From Deltaproteobacteria bacterium (GTDB taxonomy: Bacteria; Desulfobacterota; Binatia; UBA12015), in the NCBI GenBank assembly GCA_003447545.1, contig DLYX01000637.1, positions 1-6,568 of the forward strand: DNA of 6,568 bases. Reading direction: 5' to 3'. Below, one piece after another: positions 1 through 5,737 of this stretch. The notes beneath the pieces are model-generated. The model was not told where the DNA came from and ran no database searches. It saw only the letters and a list, made by a program, of their open reading frames with translations. Each line of letters opens with the position of its first letter. Positions within the stretch are counted from its first letter, which is position 1. The position numbers and the translations under genes were made by a program.

Positions 1-2220
1 GATCGAGCCATCGTGGAGGTAACCTGTGCCGCGTACCTGATCGCCGGGTTGATTGAACATCCCGGTTTTCTGATACATGTTGCGCAGGTGGGGGATCTTG
101 AATTCCTGGGTTTCCCCTTCTTGCGAGGAGTCGCCATCGGTTCCGAAAAAGCCGGCGGATCTGTCCGCCGTATGGCAGGTGTTGCAGTTTCCGACGCCAT
201 CGGTGTTTCGGCCGAAGTAGAGGGTCTCGCCTTGAGCTGCGATGCCGCTATGCGCCCGGTTGAATGACATCTCGGGATTGGGCGGGTAGATGATTCCCAT
301 CGCGAAGGTGGCGAATTGATCCATTTCGGTTGGGGTGAGTTGGCTGCTGCGGCCGAGGAGTCCGACGAAGGCAGGGTTGAACTTCTCGAAGGCGCAGTGA
401 ACGTTGAAGGCACCCGTGCCGTTGGTTCGGTTGGTGGGTTCCTCGTCGGCACAGCTTTTGTCGCCGCGCCAATGCAGGGGGCCATTGCCCGCCATGCCGC
501 GCAAGGATTGCGTCGTCATGGCCCCCTTGAGGGGACTGAACGGGGAGGGGTTGCCGATCTGAAATGGGTTCAGATTCAACTCCTCATGTTCGTCGGGATT
601 CCCGAGATTCCATGCCAGGCTGTCGAAGTCGCCGAAGGCGTGGCAAGAGCCGCAGGATTGCGTGCCATTGTTCGAGCTGTGGTTTGCATCGTAGAGGAAT
701 CGCCGTCCGTCGGTGATGCTGGTCGACTCGGGAGTATGCATTGGAATATGGAAAGTTTCAGTTTCCGAGACGGTGTCGACCACCGAGATTCCGTTGTCGA
801 ACCGCGTGAAGACGTAGAGCTGATTGCGGGCTTCGTCCAGAGCCAGCCCGCCGGGGCCACCGCCGGTGATGGCGATTTGACTATTTTCGTCGGGGACGAA
901 CGTGCCCGACTCCAGTTCCGCGGTGTCATACACGCCCACTTTTCCCGACCCGAAGGCGGCGACGTAAAGCGTTGCGCCATCGGCGGTGACCGCCATTTCC
1001 AGCGGCGTCGCCAGACTGCGCGACTTGAGGGCGGGGTCCGCCGGGATCTGGGTGAAGTCAACATGGGTATTCAAGGCCCAAGGCGTGACTGAGCCGTCCG
1101 TCGGATCGATGACCGTGATTCTGTTTTCATGAAGGTGCCCCTGCACGGTGGTGCCGCGCGCCCCGGATCCCTCGAAGCGGACCTCGTTGAATGCCTCGGT
1201 ATTGGCAACGTAGATATTGCCCGACTGCGGGTTGGTGGCCATGTTGAATAGAAGGGTGCCCACGCCGCGGAAATCGTCAACGAGTTGAATGCTAGCCAGC
1301 GAGCCTCCTGACGCGTCGAGCGCAAAGACATCGATGTCGGGCAGGCGCATCTGAATCGCTTCGTTCCAGTTGCGCCCGAGTTCATCTTCCCATGCGCCGG
1401 TCTGGGTGTTCCATTTGACGATGAGACCGACCTCGGGGCCGGGGTTGCCATCGACGTCGGTATTGGGACCGGGCAAGCCACCTGGCAGGTTCAGGCCATC
1501 GATCTGGCAGGGACCCGCAGCGGCGCCACCATTACAAACCAGTGGTTCGGTAACGACCGTGGTCTGGTTGCCTGAGTGGAAGGCCGCGGAGTAGACGGTC
1601 AAACCGTCGGGGGATACCGCCAGGGCTCGGGGCGTGTCGCTGAACAATTGGATGACCCGAGCTCGGTTGGCTGCGAACGTGTCGGGCGTCTGCTGGGTGT
1701 CAAATACCCAGACATCGTGTCGTCCAATGCCGGGGGTCGTGTACTCGGCATCGATCAGACTGTTCTGGCCCCGGTGGGCGGTGGTCACAAACGCAAAGCG
1801 ACCATTGGTGCCCGCAAAGACGATATCTCGGGGTTCATCACCGAGCAGCAACGTTCGTGCGACTTCGATGCGGGCGCAGCCCGTAGCCGAGGGGTTGGCT
1901 TCAAAATCGATAATGCTGACACTGTCGGAGAGGTGATTGACGACCCAGGCGTCACCGTTTTGCGGGTGGACGTCTACCGCAACCGGATCGAGACCTACCG
2001 GGATGCTGCATTCGTGTACCGGGTACCCTGCCGAGAGGTCGAAAACCTCAAGGTGGGCATCGGGAATGTTGGTGACCAAAAGGCGGTTTCCGTCATTCGT
2101 CAGGGCCATCGGCCGGACAGGCCCCGATTCGAAGTTGGTGTAATTCTGCCCGAGGGCCGGAGCCACCGCAAAGTTGGACCCAATAAAAGCTAGTAAAAAT
2201 AGTAGTTTGATAATTTTCAT
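1..2220 (-). CDS. Secreted YVTN/YncE-like beta-propeller fused to a di-haem cytochrome c (MauG/CcpA-type) domain, C-terminus cut by window edge
   Basis: The minus-strand frame starting at ATG 2220-2218 is open for 740 codons and runs off the left edge without a stop. A G-rich ribosome binding site (GAGGGGGG) lies about 8 bases before the ATG. Residues 1-24 look like a Sec signal peptide (KIIK, a hydrophobic run, then ALG before Q25). Residues about 30-510 carry propeller-like repeats such as PMALTNDGNRLLVTN, PRALAVSPDGLTVYSA and LEMAVTADGATLYVAAFGSG. Residues about 515-740 hold two haem c sites, CGSCH (523-527) and CNTCH (679-683). Between and after them are MauG/CcpA-type blocks: TTQSLRGMAGNGPLHWRGD (ending at D587), KIPHLRNMYQKTGMF (H711, M715) and YLHDGS at the edge. 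Such proteins are periplasmic or surface redox proteins, usually labelled cytochrome c peroxidase; the true substrate is unknown. Peroxidase activity is inferred by family only. Family members continue beyond this point, so the missing end is probably due to the window and not a broken gene. Confidence 0.9.
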   Translation of the reverse strand, partial: MKIIKLLFLLAFIGSNFAVAPALGQNYTNFESGPVRPMALTNDGNRLLVTNIPDAHLEVFDLSAGYPVHECSIPVGLDPVAVDVHPQNGDAWVVNHLSDSVSIIDFEANPSATGCARIEVARTLLLGDEPRDIVFAGTNGRFAFVTTAHRGQNSLIDAEYTTPGIGRHDVWVFDTQQTPDTFAANRARVIQLFSDTPRALAVSPDGLTVYSAAFHSGNQTTVVTEPLVCNGGAAAGPCQIDGLNLPGGLPGPNTDVDGNPGPEVGLIVKWNTQTGAWEDELGRNWNEAIQMRLPDIDVFALDASGGSLASIQLVDDFRGVGTLLFNMATNPQSGNIYVANTEAFNEVRFEGSGARGTTVQGHLHENRITVIDPTDGSVTPWALNTHVDFTQIPADPALKSRSLATPLEMAVTADGATLYVAAFGSGKVGVYDTAELESGTFVPDENSQIAITGGGPGGLALDEARNQLYVFTRFDNGISVVDTVSETETFHIPMHTPESTSITDGRRFLYDANHSSNNGTQSCGSCHAFGDFDSLAWNLGNPDEHEELNLNPFQIGNPSPFSPLKGAMTTQSLRGMAGNGPLHWRGDKSCADEEPTNRTNGTGAFNVHCAFEKFNPAFVGLLGRSSQLTPTEMDQFATFAMGIIYPPNPEMSFNRAHSGIAAQGETLYFGRNTDGVGNCNTCHTADRSAGFFGTDGDSSQEGETQEFKIPHLRNMYQKTGMFNQPGDQVRGTGYLHDGSI

Positions 2221-2290
2221 TGAATGGCCCCCCTCGGCGGTGATGCGGTCTCGGGATCCACGAAGTCGAATCCCAAGCTCTTTCACGATT

Positions 2291-2320
2291 ACTATACGGG
2301 TGTCGACTGCTGCCCGTCCA
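2291..2320 (-). promoter_or_regulatory. Candidate sigma-70-type promoter for the propeller-cytochrome gene
   Basis: Read on the minus strand, TGGACG (2320-2315, four of six matches to the -35 consensus) is followed after 18 bases by TATAGT (2296-2291, five of six matches to the -10 consensus). Transcription would start near 2284 and give a leader of about 65 bases before the ATG at 2220. The stretch is also more AT-rich than its surroundings. The match is good for a GC-rich genome but rests on sequence alone. Confidence 0.4.
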
Positions 2321-2334
2321 GTTTTTTCTCTATG

Positions 2335-2349
2335 TGGCACGCTATGCCA
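2335..2349. repeat. Short perfect inverted repeat upstream of the candidate promoter
   Basis: TGGCA (2335-2339), a five-base spacer and TGCCA (2345-2349) form a perfect 5+5 dyad. It lies about 15 bases upstream of the candidate -35 box of the propeller-cytochrome gene, where an activator could bind. A dyad this short also arises by chance, so an operator role is only a possibility. Confidence 0.2.
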
Positions 2350-2557
2350 GATGAATACCCACTATCTGTTGGGGGTTGTCCCATGCCCCCGGAAACTATC
2401 CGATCACTCGGCTAAATGCGCCATGTCGGCGAGACCCGAATCCTTGTCTTTTTTTGCCGCCTGAAGCCACAAGTCCCTGCCTCTCGGGATCGGTGGTCCC
2501 GGCGGCGAACTTGAGCAAGGGGTGTGTGCGCGGAGAGGACTTCCTGTTTCTCGGCTC

Positions 2558-3016
2558 TCAAGACGGCATCTGCAGCAATTCGACCAAGGCACTGCCTTGG
2601 TCGGCGGGGCCCTCGAGATAGGCCCAGGCCACGCCGATCTCGGGCATCTCATGCTCCCAGATCGGATGGAACCCGAGGCCCCGGAGGCGCTCCATGGGTG
2701 CCTCGAGCGAGTCGACGCGGAACCGAATATGGTGGATCCCCTCGCCGCGCGTCTCGAGCACTTCGCGATGCGGACCTTCCCCGCTTTTGACAGCGATCAG
2801 CTCGATTTCCAGATCCCCGGACTTGCCGAACGCAATATCAAGCGTGAGGTCGACTCTGCGGCCTCGATAGAGGGTATCCTTGAGCGCAGATTCCATCCGC
2901 TGAAAGGGTCCGAAAAGTGGTTCGAAGGTCTGCAAGGCCTTCTCCATATCGTGAACGAGATATGCGACCTGGTCGATCGGCAGGAGGCCCAGAGTTTTGG
3001 CAATCGTGTCGGACAT
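2558..3016 (-). CDS. VOC (glyoxalase/bleomycin resistance/dioxygenase) superfamily protein
   Basis: The frame encodes 152 residues from ATG 3016-3014. I prefer this start to the ATG at 3055 because GGAG lies 10 bases upstream and the fold begins directly with LLPIDQVAYLVHDMEKAL. The protein shows the two-module VOC pattern: a first beta strand with Q16, IELIAV with E72, then GIHHIRFRVDS with H96 and, near the end, SALVELLQ with E146. These match the usual four metal-ligand places of glyoxalase I and methylmalonyl-CoA epimerase, except that the first is Gln where His is common in epimerases. Members of this superfamily are cytoplasmic isomerases, lyases, dioxygenases or binding proteins, and the reaction here cannot be read from sequence. 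The gene starts 66 bases after the GST stop on the same strand, so the two are likely co-transcribed. No signal peptide is seen. Confidence 0.85.
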   Translation of the reverse strand: MSDTIAKTLGLLPIDQVAYLVHDMEKALQTFEPLFGPFQRMESALKDTLYRGRRVDLTLDIAFGKSGDLEIELIAVKSGEGPHREVLETRGEGIHHIRFRVDSLEAPMERLRGLGFHPIWEHEMPEIGVAWAYLEGPADQGSALVELLQMPS

Positions 3017-3082
3017 CTTCGTCGGTCTCCATGGGCGGTCTGCCCTTTTGCGCAAAGTTTGTTCTGTCCGCGACGATAGATT

Positions 3083-3943
3083 TCAGAAGCCGACGACTTC
3101 CGGCAAAGTCGCGCCGCGCATTTTTTGCACCAAATGGAATCCTTTTCGGAACCACACCAGCGGAGCCGGCTCCCGGACTTCCTTGCTGAACTCGGGCTTA
3201 CGGTGCAGGGCTTGGTACCACGTTTCCACTTTCGGATGTAACCGAGCCATCGGATAACCTCCCGAGAGCAGGCGGTGCACGTAGATATACCAGGCGATAT
3301 CGACCACGCTCAGCGTATCGCCGAGGAGGAATCGATGCTCGGCCAGCGTCGCTTCGAGTCCCTGCAGGTGGCGTCGAAAATTCCCGGCGGCCTCGGTCGC
3401 TTGCGCATCCGTGATTCCATGTTCCGCCATTTCCCTCCAGAAGCGTATTTCGACCTCCTTGTGCGGATCGCGTCGGCCGTCGATTTCCCCCTCATCTTCG
3501 GCAAATATCTTCAGCGACGAAGGTTTTTTTCGGACCACGAATTGCGGGAATAAAAACCGCATGGTCAGGGTCCGGATGTCGAGGTGCAGATCATCCTCTT
3601 CACGCAGCAGGGCGGTCGCCCGGGCCATTTTCCCGTCCGGGATCAGCGGTGGCTCCGGGAAAATTTCCTCCAGATAGGCGAGAATATCGTTGCTCTCGAT
3701 GATCACCCGCCCGTCGTGCACCAAAACGGGCACCAGTCCGCGCGGATTGATCCCCAAAAACCATGGCGAGTAGTTTTTCTGGGCGGGAAGATTGACCGGA
3801 TGCGATTCCCAGGGAATCCCCTTCAGGTTGAGGAAGATCCGGGTCTTCTGCGAGCAGGAGGACCCGCTGAAGTGCAGCAGGTGAAGGCCTTTCCAATCGA
3901 GAACTTCCCGGGTGCGGATTTCTTTTTCATCGAGTTGTGGCAT
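3083..3943 (-). CDS. Glutathione S-transferase family protein
   Basis: The frame encodes 286 residues from ATG 3943-3941, with AAGGA about 8 bases upstream. The same frame continues upstream to ATG 4372, but that part is antisense to the AttH-like gene and has no GST character. Residues about 20-97 form the thioredoxin-like GST_N domain: LLHFSGSSCSQKTRIFLNLK with the likely glutathione-activating Ser/Cys cluster at 28-31, NPRGLVPVLVHDG with the cis-Pro at 72, and ESNDILAYLEEIFP with the glutathione-contacting E83-S84. Residues about 105-286 are the helical C-terminal domain, including LLGDTLSVVDIAW, which fits the N-capping box region. Cytoplasmic. It would conjugate glutathione to, or reduce with it, an electrophilic compound. 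The NPRG-VP and ES blocks recall LigF/beta-etherase-like GSTs, but that assignment is not secure. It heads the minus-strand GST-VOC pair and is divergent from the AttH-like gene. Confidence 0.92.
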   Translation of the reverse strand: MPQLDEKEIRTREVLDWKGLHLLHFSGSSCSQKTRIFLNLKGIPWESHPVNLPAQKNYSPWFLGINPRGLVPVLVHDGRVIIESNDILAYLEEIFPEPPLIPDGKMARATALLREEDDLHLDIRTLTMRFLFPQFVVRKKPSSLKIFAEDEGEIDGRRDPHKEVEIRFWREMAEHGITDAQATEAAGNFRRHLQGLEATLAEHRFLLGDTLSVVDIAWYIYVHRLLSGGYPMARLHPKVETWYQALHRKPEFSKEVREPAPLVWFRKGFHLVQKMRGATLPEVVGF

Positions 3944-4015
3944 GGCAAATTTCCTTGATCCTTGACAATTCGAGCTATGGTCACGAGGGTCCAAGGGCAT
4001 CGAAAGGATAACCTC
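3944..4015. promoter_or_regulatory. Divergent intergenic region carrying start signals for the GST and AttH-like genes
   Basis: Only 72 bases separate the two divergent ATG codons, so promoters or ribosome binding sites for both directions must lie here or in the neighbouring coding ends. On the plus strand AAAGGA (4003-4008) stands 7 bases before ATG 4016 and decides that start. A perfect -35-like TTGACA occurs at 3962-3967, but no good -10 follows at normal spacing. TATGGT at 3976-3981 is -10-like but sits only 15 bases after a weak TTGATC. On the minus strand AAGGA lies 8 bases before ATG 3943. The layout suggests shared control of the two transcripts, without a named regulator. Confidence 0.4.
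3952..3965. repeat. Tandem 7-base direct repeat (TCCTTGA twice) at the GST ribosome binding site
   Basis: TCCTTGA occurs twice in a row with no spacer. On the minus strand each copy reads TCAAGGA, so the GST gene has two Shine-Dalgarno-like AAGGA motifs, 8 and 15 bases before its ATG. Only the nearer one has ideal spacing. The second copy also creates the TTGACA hexamer on the plus strand. It may be a small chance duplication. Confidence 0.5.
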
Positions 4016-5149
4016 ATGAGCAAGGAATTGAAGACCCTCGATAATGGACTTTCGTCTTGGGACGACTTCCCGGTCCACCAGACCGCCGAACCGATCCGAA
4101 ACGTAGCGACCAGCGATCGTAATTTCTACGATCGGTACTATTTCAACCTGCACGGTTCCTCCGACGAACTCTTCATGGTCATGGGGTTGGGGCAATATCC
4201 AAATCTGGGCGTTCAGGACGCGTTTGCCGTGGTGGGCCGCAAGGGCACCCATCGGGTGGTGCGTGCCTCGCGTACTCTCGGCGATCGGATGGATATGAGT
4301 GTCGGGCCTTTCCGGATCGAGATCATCAAGCCGCTTGAAGAGTTGCGCTTCATTCTCGAAGACAACGAGCACGGCCTGGCCTGCGATCTACGTTGGCGGG
4401 GCGCGATTCAGGCCTTTCTCGAGCCACGCCAGTTTGTGCGGAAACACGGCCGCGTCCTTTTCGACACCGAGCGATTTGCCCAGACCGGTTTCTGGGAAGG
4501 GACTCTGCAATTCGGCGACGAGACGATTGCGATTACGCCGGATCGTTGGAAGGGCACGCGGGATCGTTCCTGGGGGGTGCGGCCCATCGGAGAGCCCGAA
4601 GCGCCGGGTATCCGCGGCTCTGAGGGCCAGCTCACCGGCATCTGGAATTATTATCCGATGCAATTTGATGACTACACGATCCTCTACATGCTCAACGAGC
4701 AGGAAGACGGCGTTCGGACAATCGAGGAGGCCACAAAGATCTGGAATGATCCGTCGCGGCCGCCCGAGTGGCTGGGCCGACCGGAATACGAGCACACCAT
4801 GAAATCCGGCACCCGCATGGTCGAGCACTCCGTGATTCGCTTTGTCGCCGAGGATGGCAAGGTGACCGAGATTCAGTGCGAGCCTCTGACTTGTTGTTAT
4901 ATCGCTGTCGGCACCGGCTACGGTATGGAAGAGGATTGGCGCCACGGGATGTACCAGGGCGATCTGGTTGTGCAGGGCCTGGTACAGTCCGAGGAAGAAA
5001 TCGCTCCGATCGGCCAATACGCGATCGTGGACCATGCGGCTCGATTTACGACAGCCGATGGTGAGGTCGGCTACGGACTTCTTGAGCACGGTTTCTTCGG
5101 CTCTTTCAAGAAGTATGGCATGATGGATGCGGGATCGGGGGCGGCCTGA
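4016..5149 (+). CDS. AttH/CrtC-like (lipocalin-related) conserved protein of unknown reaction
   Basis: The frame encodes 377 residues from ATG 4016, chosen for the AAAGGA 7 bases upstream; a TTG 18 codons earlier has no such support and falls in the promoter region. There is no signal peptide or membrane segment, so it is probably cytoplasmic. The sequence is rich in short strands and aromatic residues. The N-terminal half holds YYFNLHGSSDELFMVMGLG (41-59) and a NLGVQDAFAVV strand (63-73). The centre holds DRWKGTRDRSWGVRP (176-190), whose D-x-S-W-G core is typical of AttH/CrtC-like two-barrel proteins. The C-terminal half contains LTCCYIAVGTGYG (paired Cys 293-294) and ends in a second set of strands. 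I recognise the family as a widespread, mostly uncharacterised one, also seen in actinobacteria and proteobacteria that degrade hydrophobic compounds. CrtC is a carotenoid hydratase, but a hydratase role here is not shown. The next gene overlaps or closely follows it. Confidence 0.85.
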   Translation: MSKELKTLDNGLSSWDDFPVHQTAEPIRNVATSDRNFYDRYYFNLHGSSDELFMVMGLGQYPNLGVQDAFAVVGRKGTHRVVRASRTLGDRMDMSVGPFRIEIIKPLEELRFILEDNEHGLACDLRWRGAIQAFLEPRQFVRKHGRVLFDTERFAQTGFWEGTLQFGDETIAITPDRWKGTRDRSWGVRPIGEPEAPGIRGSEGQLTGIWNYYPMQFDDYTILYMLNEQEDGVRTIEEATKIWNDPSRPPEWLGRPEYEHTMKSGTRMVEHSVIRFVAEDGKVTEIQCEPLTCCYIAVGTGYGMEEDWRHGMYQGDLVVQGLVQSEEEIAPIGQYAIVDHAARFTTADGEVGYGLLEHGFFGSFKKYGMMDAGSGAA

Positions 5150-5702
5150 GTCAGGCCCCGGCGTCGCGTTGGGCGTTTCTCGCAATACGGGCAGGACGGT
5201 CTGGGGCTATCTGATCTCGCTCGCGCATAAATACACGGGACATCGGTGGGTCTCGGCCAGCGAGTTGCGCGATATCTACAACTATCGCCGGATCGATGAG
5301 CGCATCAGCACCTCCGGTCAGCCCACCGTCGCGCAATTCGATTCGATCCGCGATGCGGGGTTTACGTCCGTTGTCAACCTCGCTCCTGCGGGCGTCGAGA
5401 ACGCTTTGCCGGACGAGGCCGGGGTTCTGCGCGGGCTGGGGATGCACTACGTGCATCTTCCCGTTGACTTCGCGAGGCCGACGCAGGCGGATTTTCGGGG
5501 ATTCGTCGAGGCGCTGAGCGCACTGGAATCCGAGAAGGTCTGGATCCATTGCGCCGCCAATATGCGGGTATCGGCCTTTGTCTTTCGCTACCGCACGGAG
5601 ATTCTCGAGCAGGATCCGGGGCCCGCGCGAGCCGATCTGGAGGCGATCTGGGAACCGTTTGGTGCGTGGAAGCCCTTCCTTGCGGGCCAGCCTGACGCCT
5701 GA
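5127..5702 (+). CDS. DUF442 / beta-lactamase-hydrolase-like phosphatase family protein with a short Cys-Arg loop
   Basis: From ATG 5127 the frame gives 191 residues and overlaps the AttH-like gene by 23 bases. Family members usually begin close to the DIYNYRRIDERISTSGQPT block (about 49-67), so TTG 5265 (145 residues) is a plausible true start; neither has a strong ribosome binding site. After the SGQPT block come AQFDSIRDAGFTSVVNLAP, ENALPDEAGVLRGLGM and HLPVDF with D114, a candidate general acid. The active-site-like loop is WIHCAANMRVSAF, with C142 and R147. It spaces Cys and Arg by four residues, where classical tyrosine phosphatases have five (CX5R). From memory, RVSAF with this spacing recurs in this family, so it is probably not a sequencing error. 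Phosphatase activity is therefore unproven. Cytoplasmic, with no signal peptide. It is likely translated from the same mRNA as the AttH-like gene. Confidence 0.85.
   Translation: MRDRGRPESGPGVALGVSRNTGRTVWGYLISLAHKYTGHRWVSASELRDIYNYRRIDERISTSGQPTVAQFDSIRDAGFTSVVNLAPAGVENALPDEAGVLRGLGMHYVHLPVDFARPTQADFRGFVEALSALESEKVWIHCAANMRVSAFVFRYRTEILEQDPGPARADLEAIWEPFGAWKPFLAGQPDA
5143..5157 (+). other. Inverted repeat spanning the AttH-like stop codon
   Basis: GGCCTGA (5143-5149) and TCAGGCC (5151-5157) are perfect reverse complements around one base, so RNA could form a 6-bp stem with an AGT loop. The TGA stop of the AttH-like gene lies inside the left arm. There is no U-tract after it, so it is not a classic rho-independent terminator. 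It might slow ribosomes, protect an mRNA end or act as a weak attenuator before the phosphatase-like gene. It may also be chance in GC-rich DNA. Confidence 0.35.
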
Positions 5703-5712
5703 GCTTGCTGCG

Positions 5713-5732
5713 GGCCTGCCTCGGTCAGGGCC
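5713..5732. terminator. Weak hairpin between the convergent phosphatase-like and outer-membrane genes
   Basis: GGCCTG (5713-5718), a seven-base loop and CAGGGCC (5726-5732) can form a GC-rich stem with one bulged G. It lies in the 35-base gap between two convergent stop codons, where a bidirectional terminator would be expected. No T-tract follows in either direction, so intrinsic termination is doubtful. Confidence 0.25.
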
Positions 5733-5737
5733 AGCCC

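Larger units (their letters stand above)
2221..2557. other. Non-coding gap between the VOC gene and the propeller-cytochrome gene
   Basis: No reading frame here looks like a real protein on either strand. The left part (2221-2320) holds the ribosome binding site and the candidate promoter of the propeller-cytochrome gene. The stretch 2321-2412 holds several short inverted repeats. A run of seven T at 2449-2455 has no clear stem before it on the plus strand. I saw no rho-independent terminator after the VOC gene, so some read-through from GST-VOC into the cytochrome gene is possible. Confidence 0.6.

Noticed and set aside
316..2193. Plus-strand open frames opposite the propeller-cytochrome gene (316-1092 and 1576-2193)
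   Set aside because: They are antisense shadows in GC-rich DNA; the minus-strand frame carries a signal peptide, propeller repeats and two haem motifs across the same stretch.
2449..2455. Run of seven T as a rho-independent terminator
   Set aside because: No stable GC stem precedes it on the plus strand and no plus-strand gene ends there; on the minus strand it would be an A-run, which is the wrong orientation.
3962..3967. TTGACA as a firm plus-strand promoter
   Set aside because: No acceptable -10 box follows at 16-18 bases, so it is only noted as part of the intergenic region.
3962..4015. TTG start 18 codons upstream for the AttH-like gene
   Set aside because: The extra residues are not family-like, the TTG falls in the divergent promoter region, and ATG 4016 has AAAGGA at 7 bases.
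3944..4372. Minus-strand extension of the GST frame up to ATG 4372
   Set aside because: It is antisense to the well-supported AttH-like gene, shows no GST features, and the start at 3943 has a good ribosome binding site.
4388..5185. Minus-strand open frame opposite the AttH-like gene
   Set aside because: It has no recognisable motifs or start signals and mirrors the coding strand of a conserved protein.
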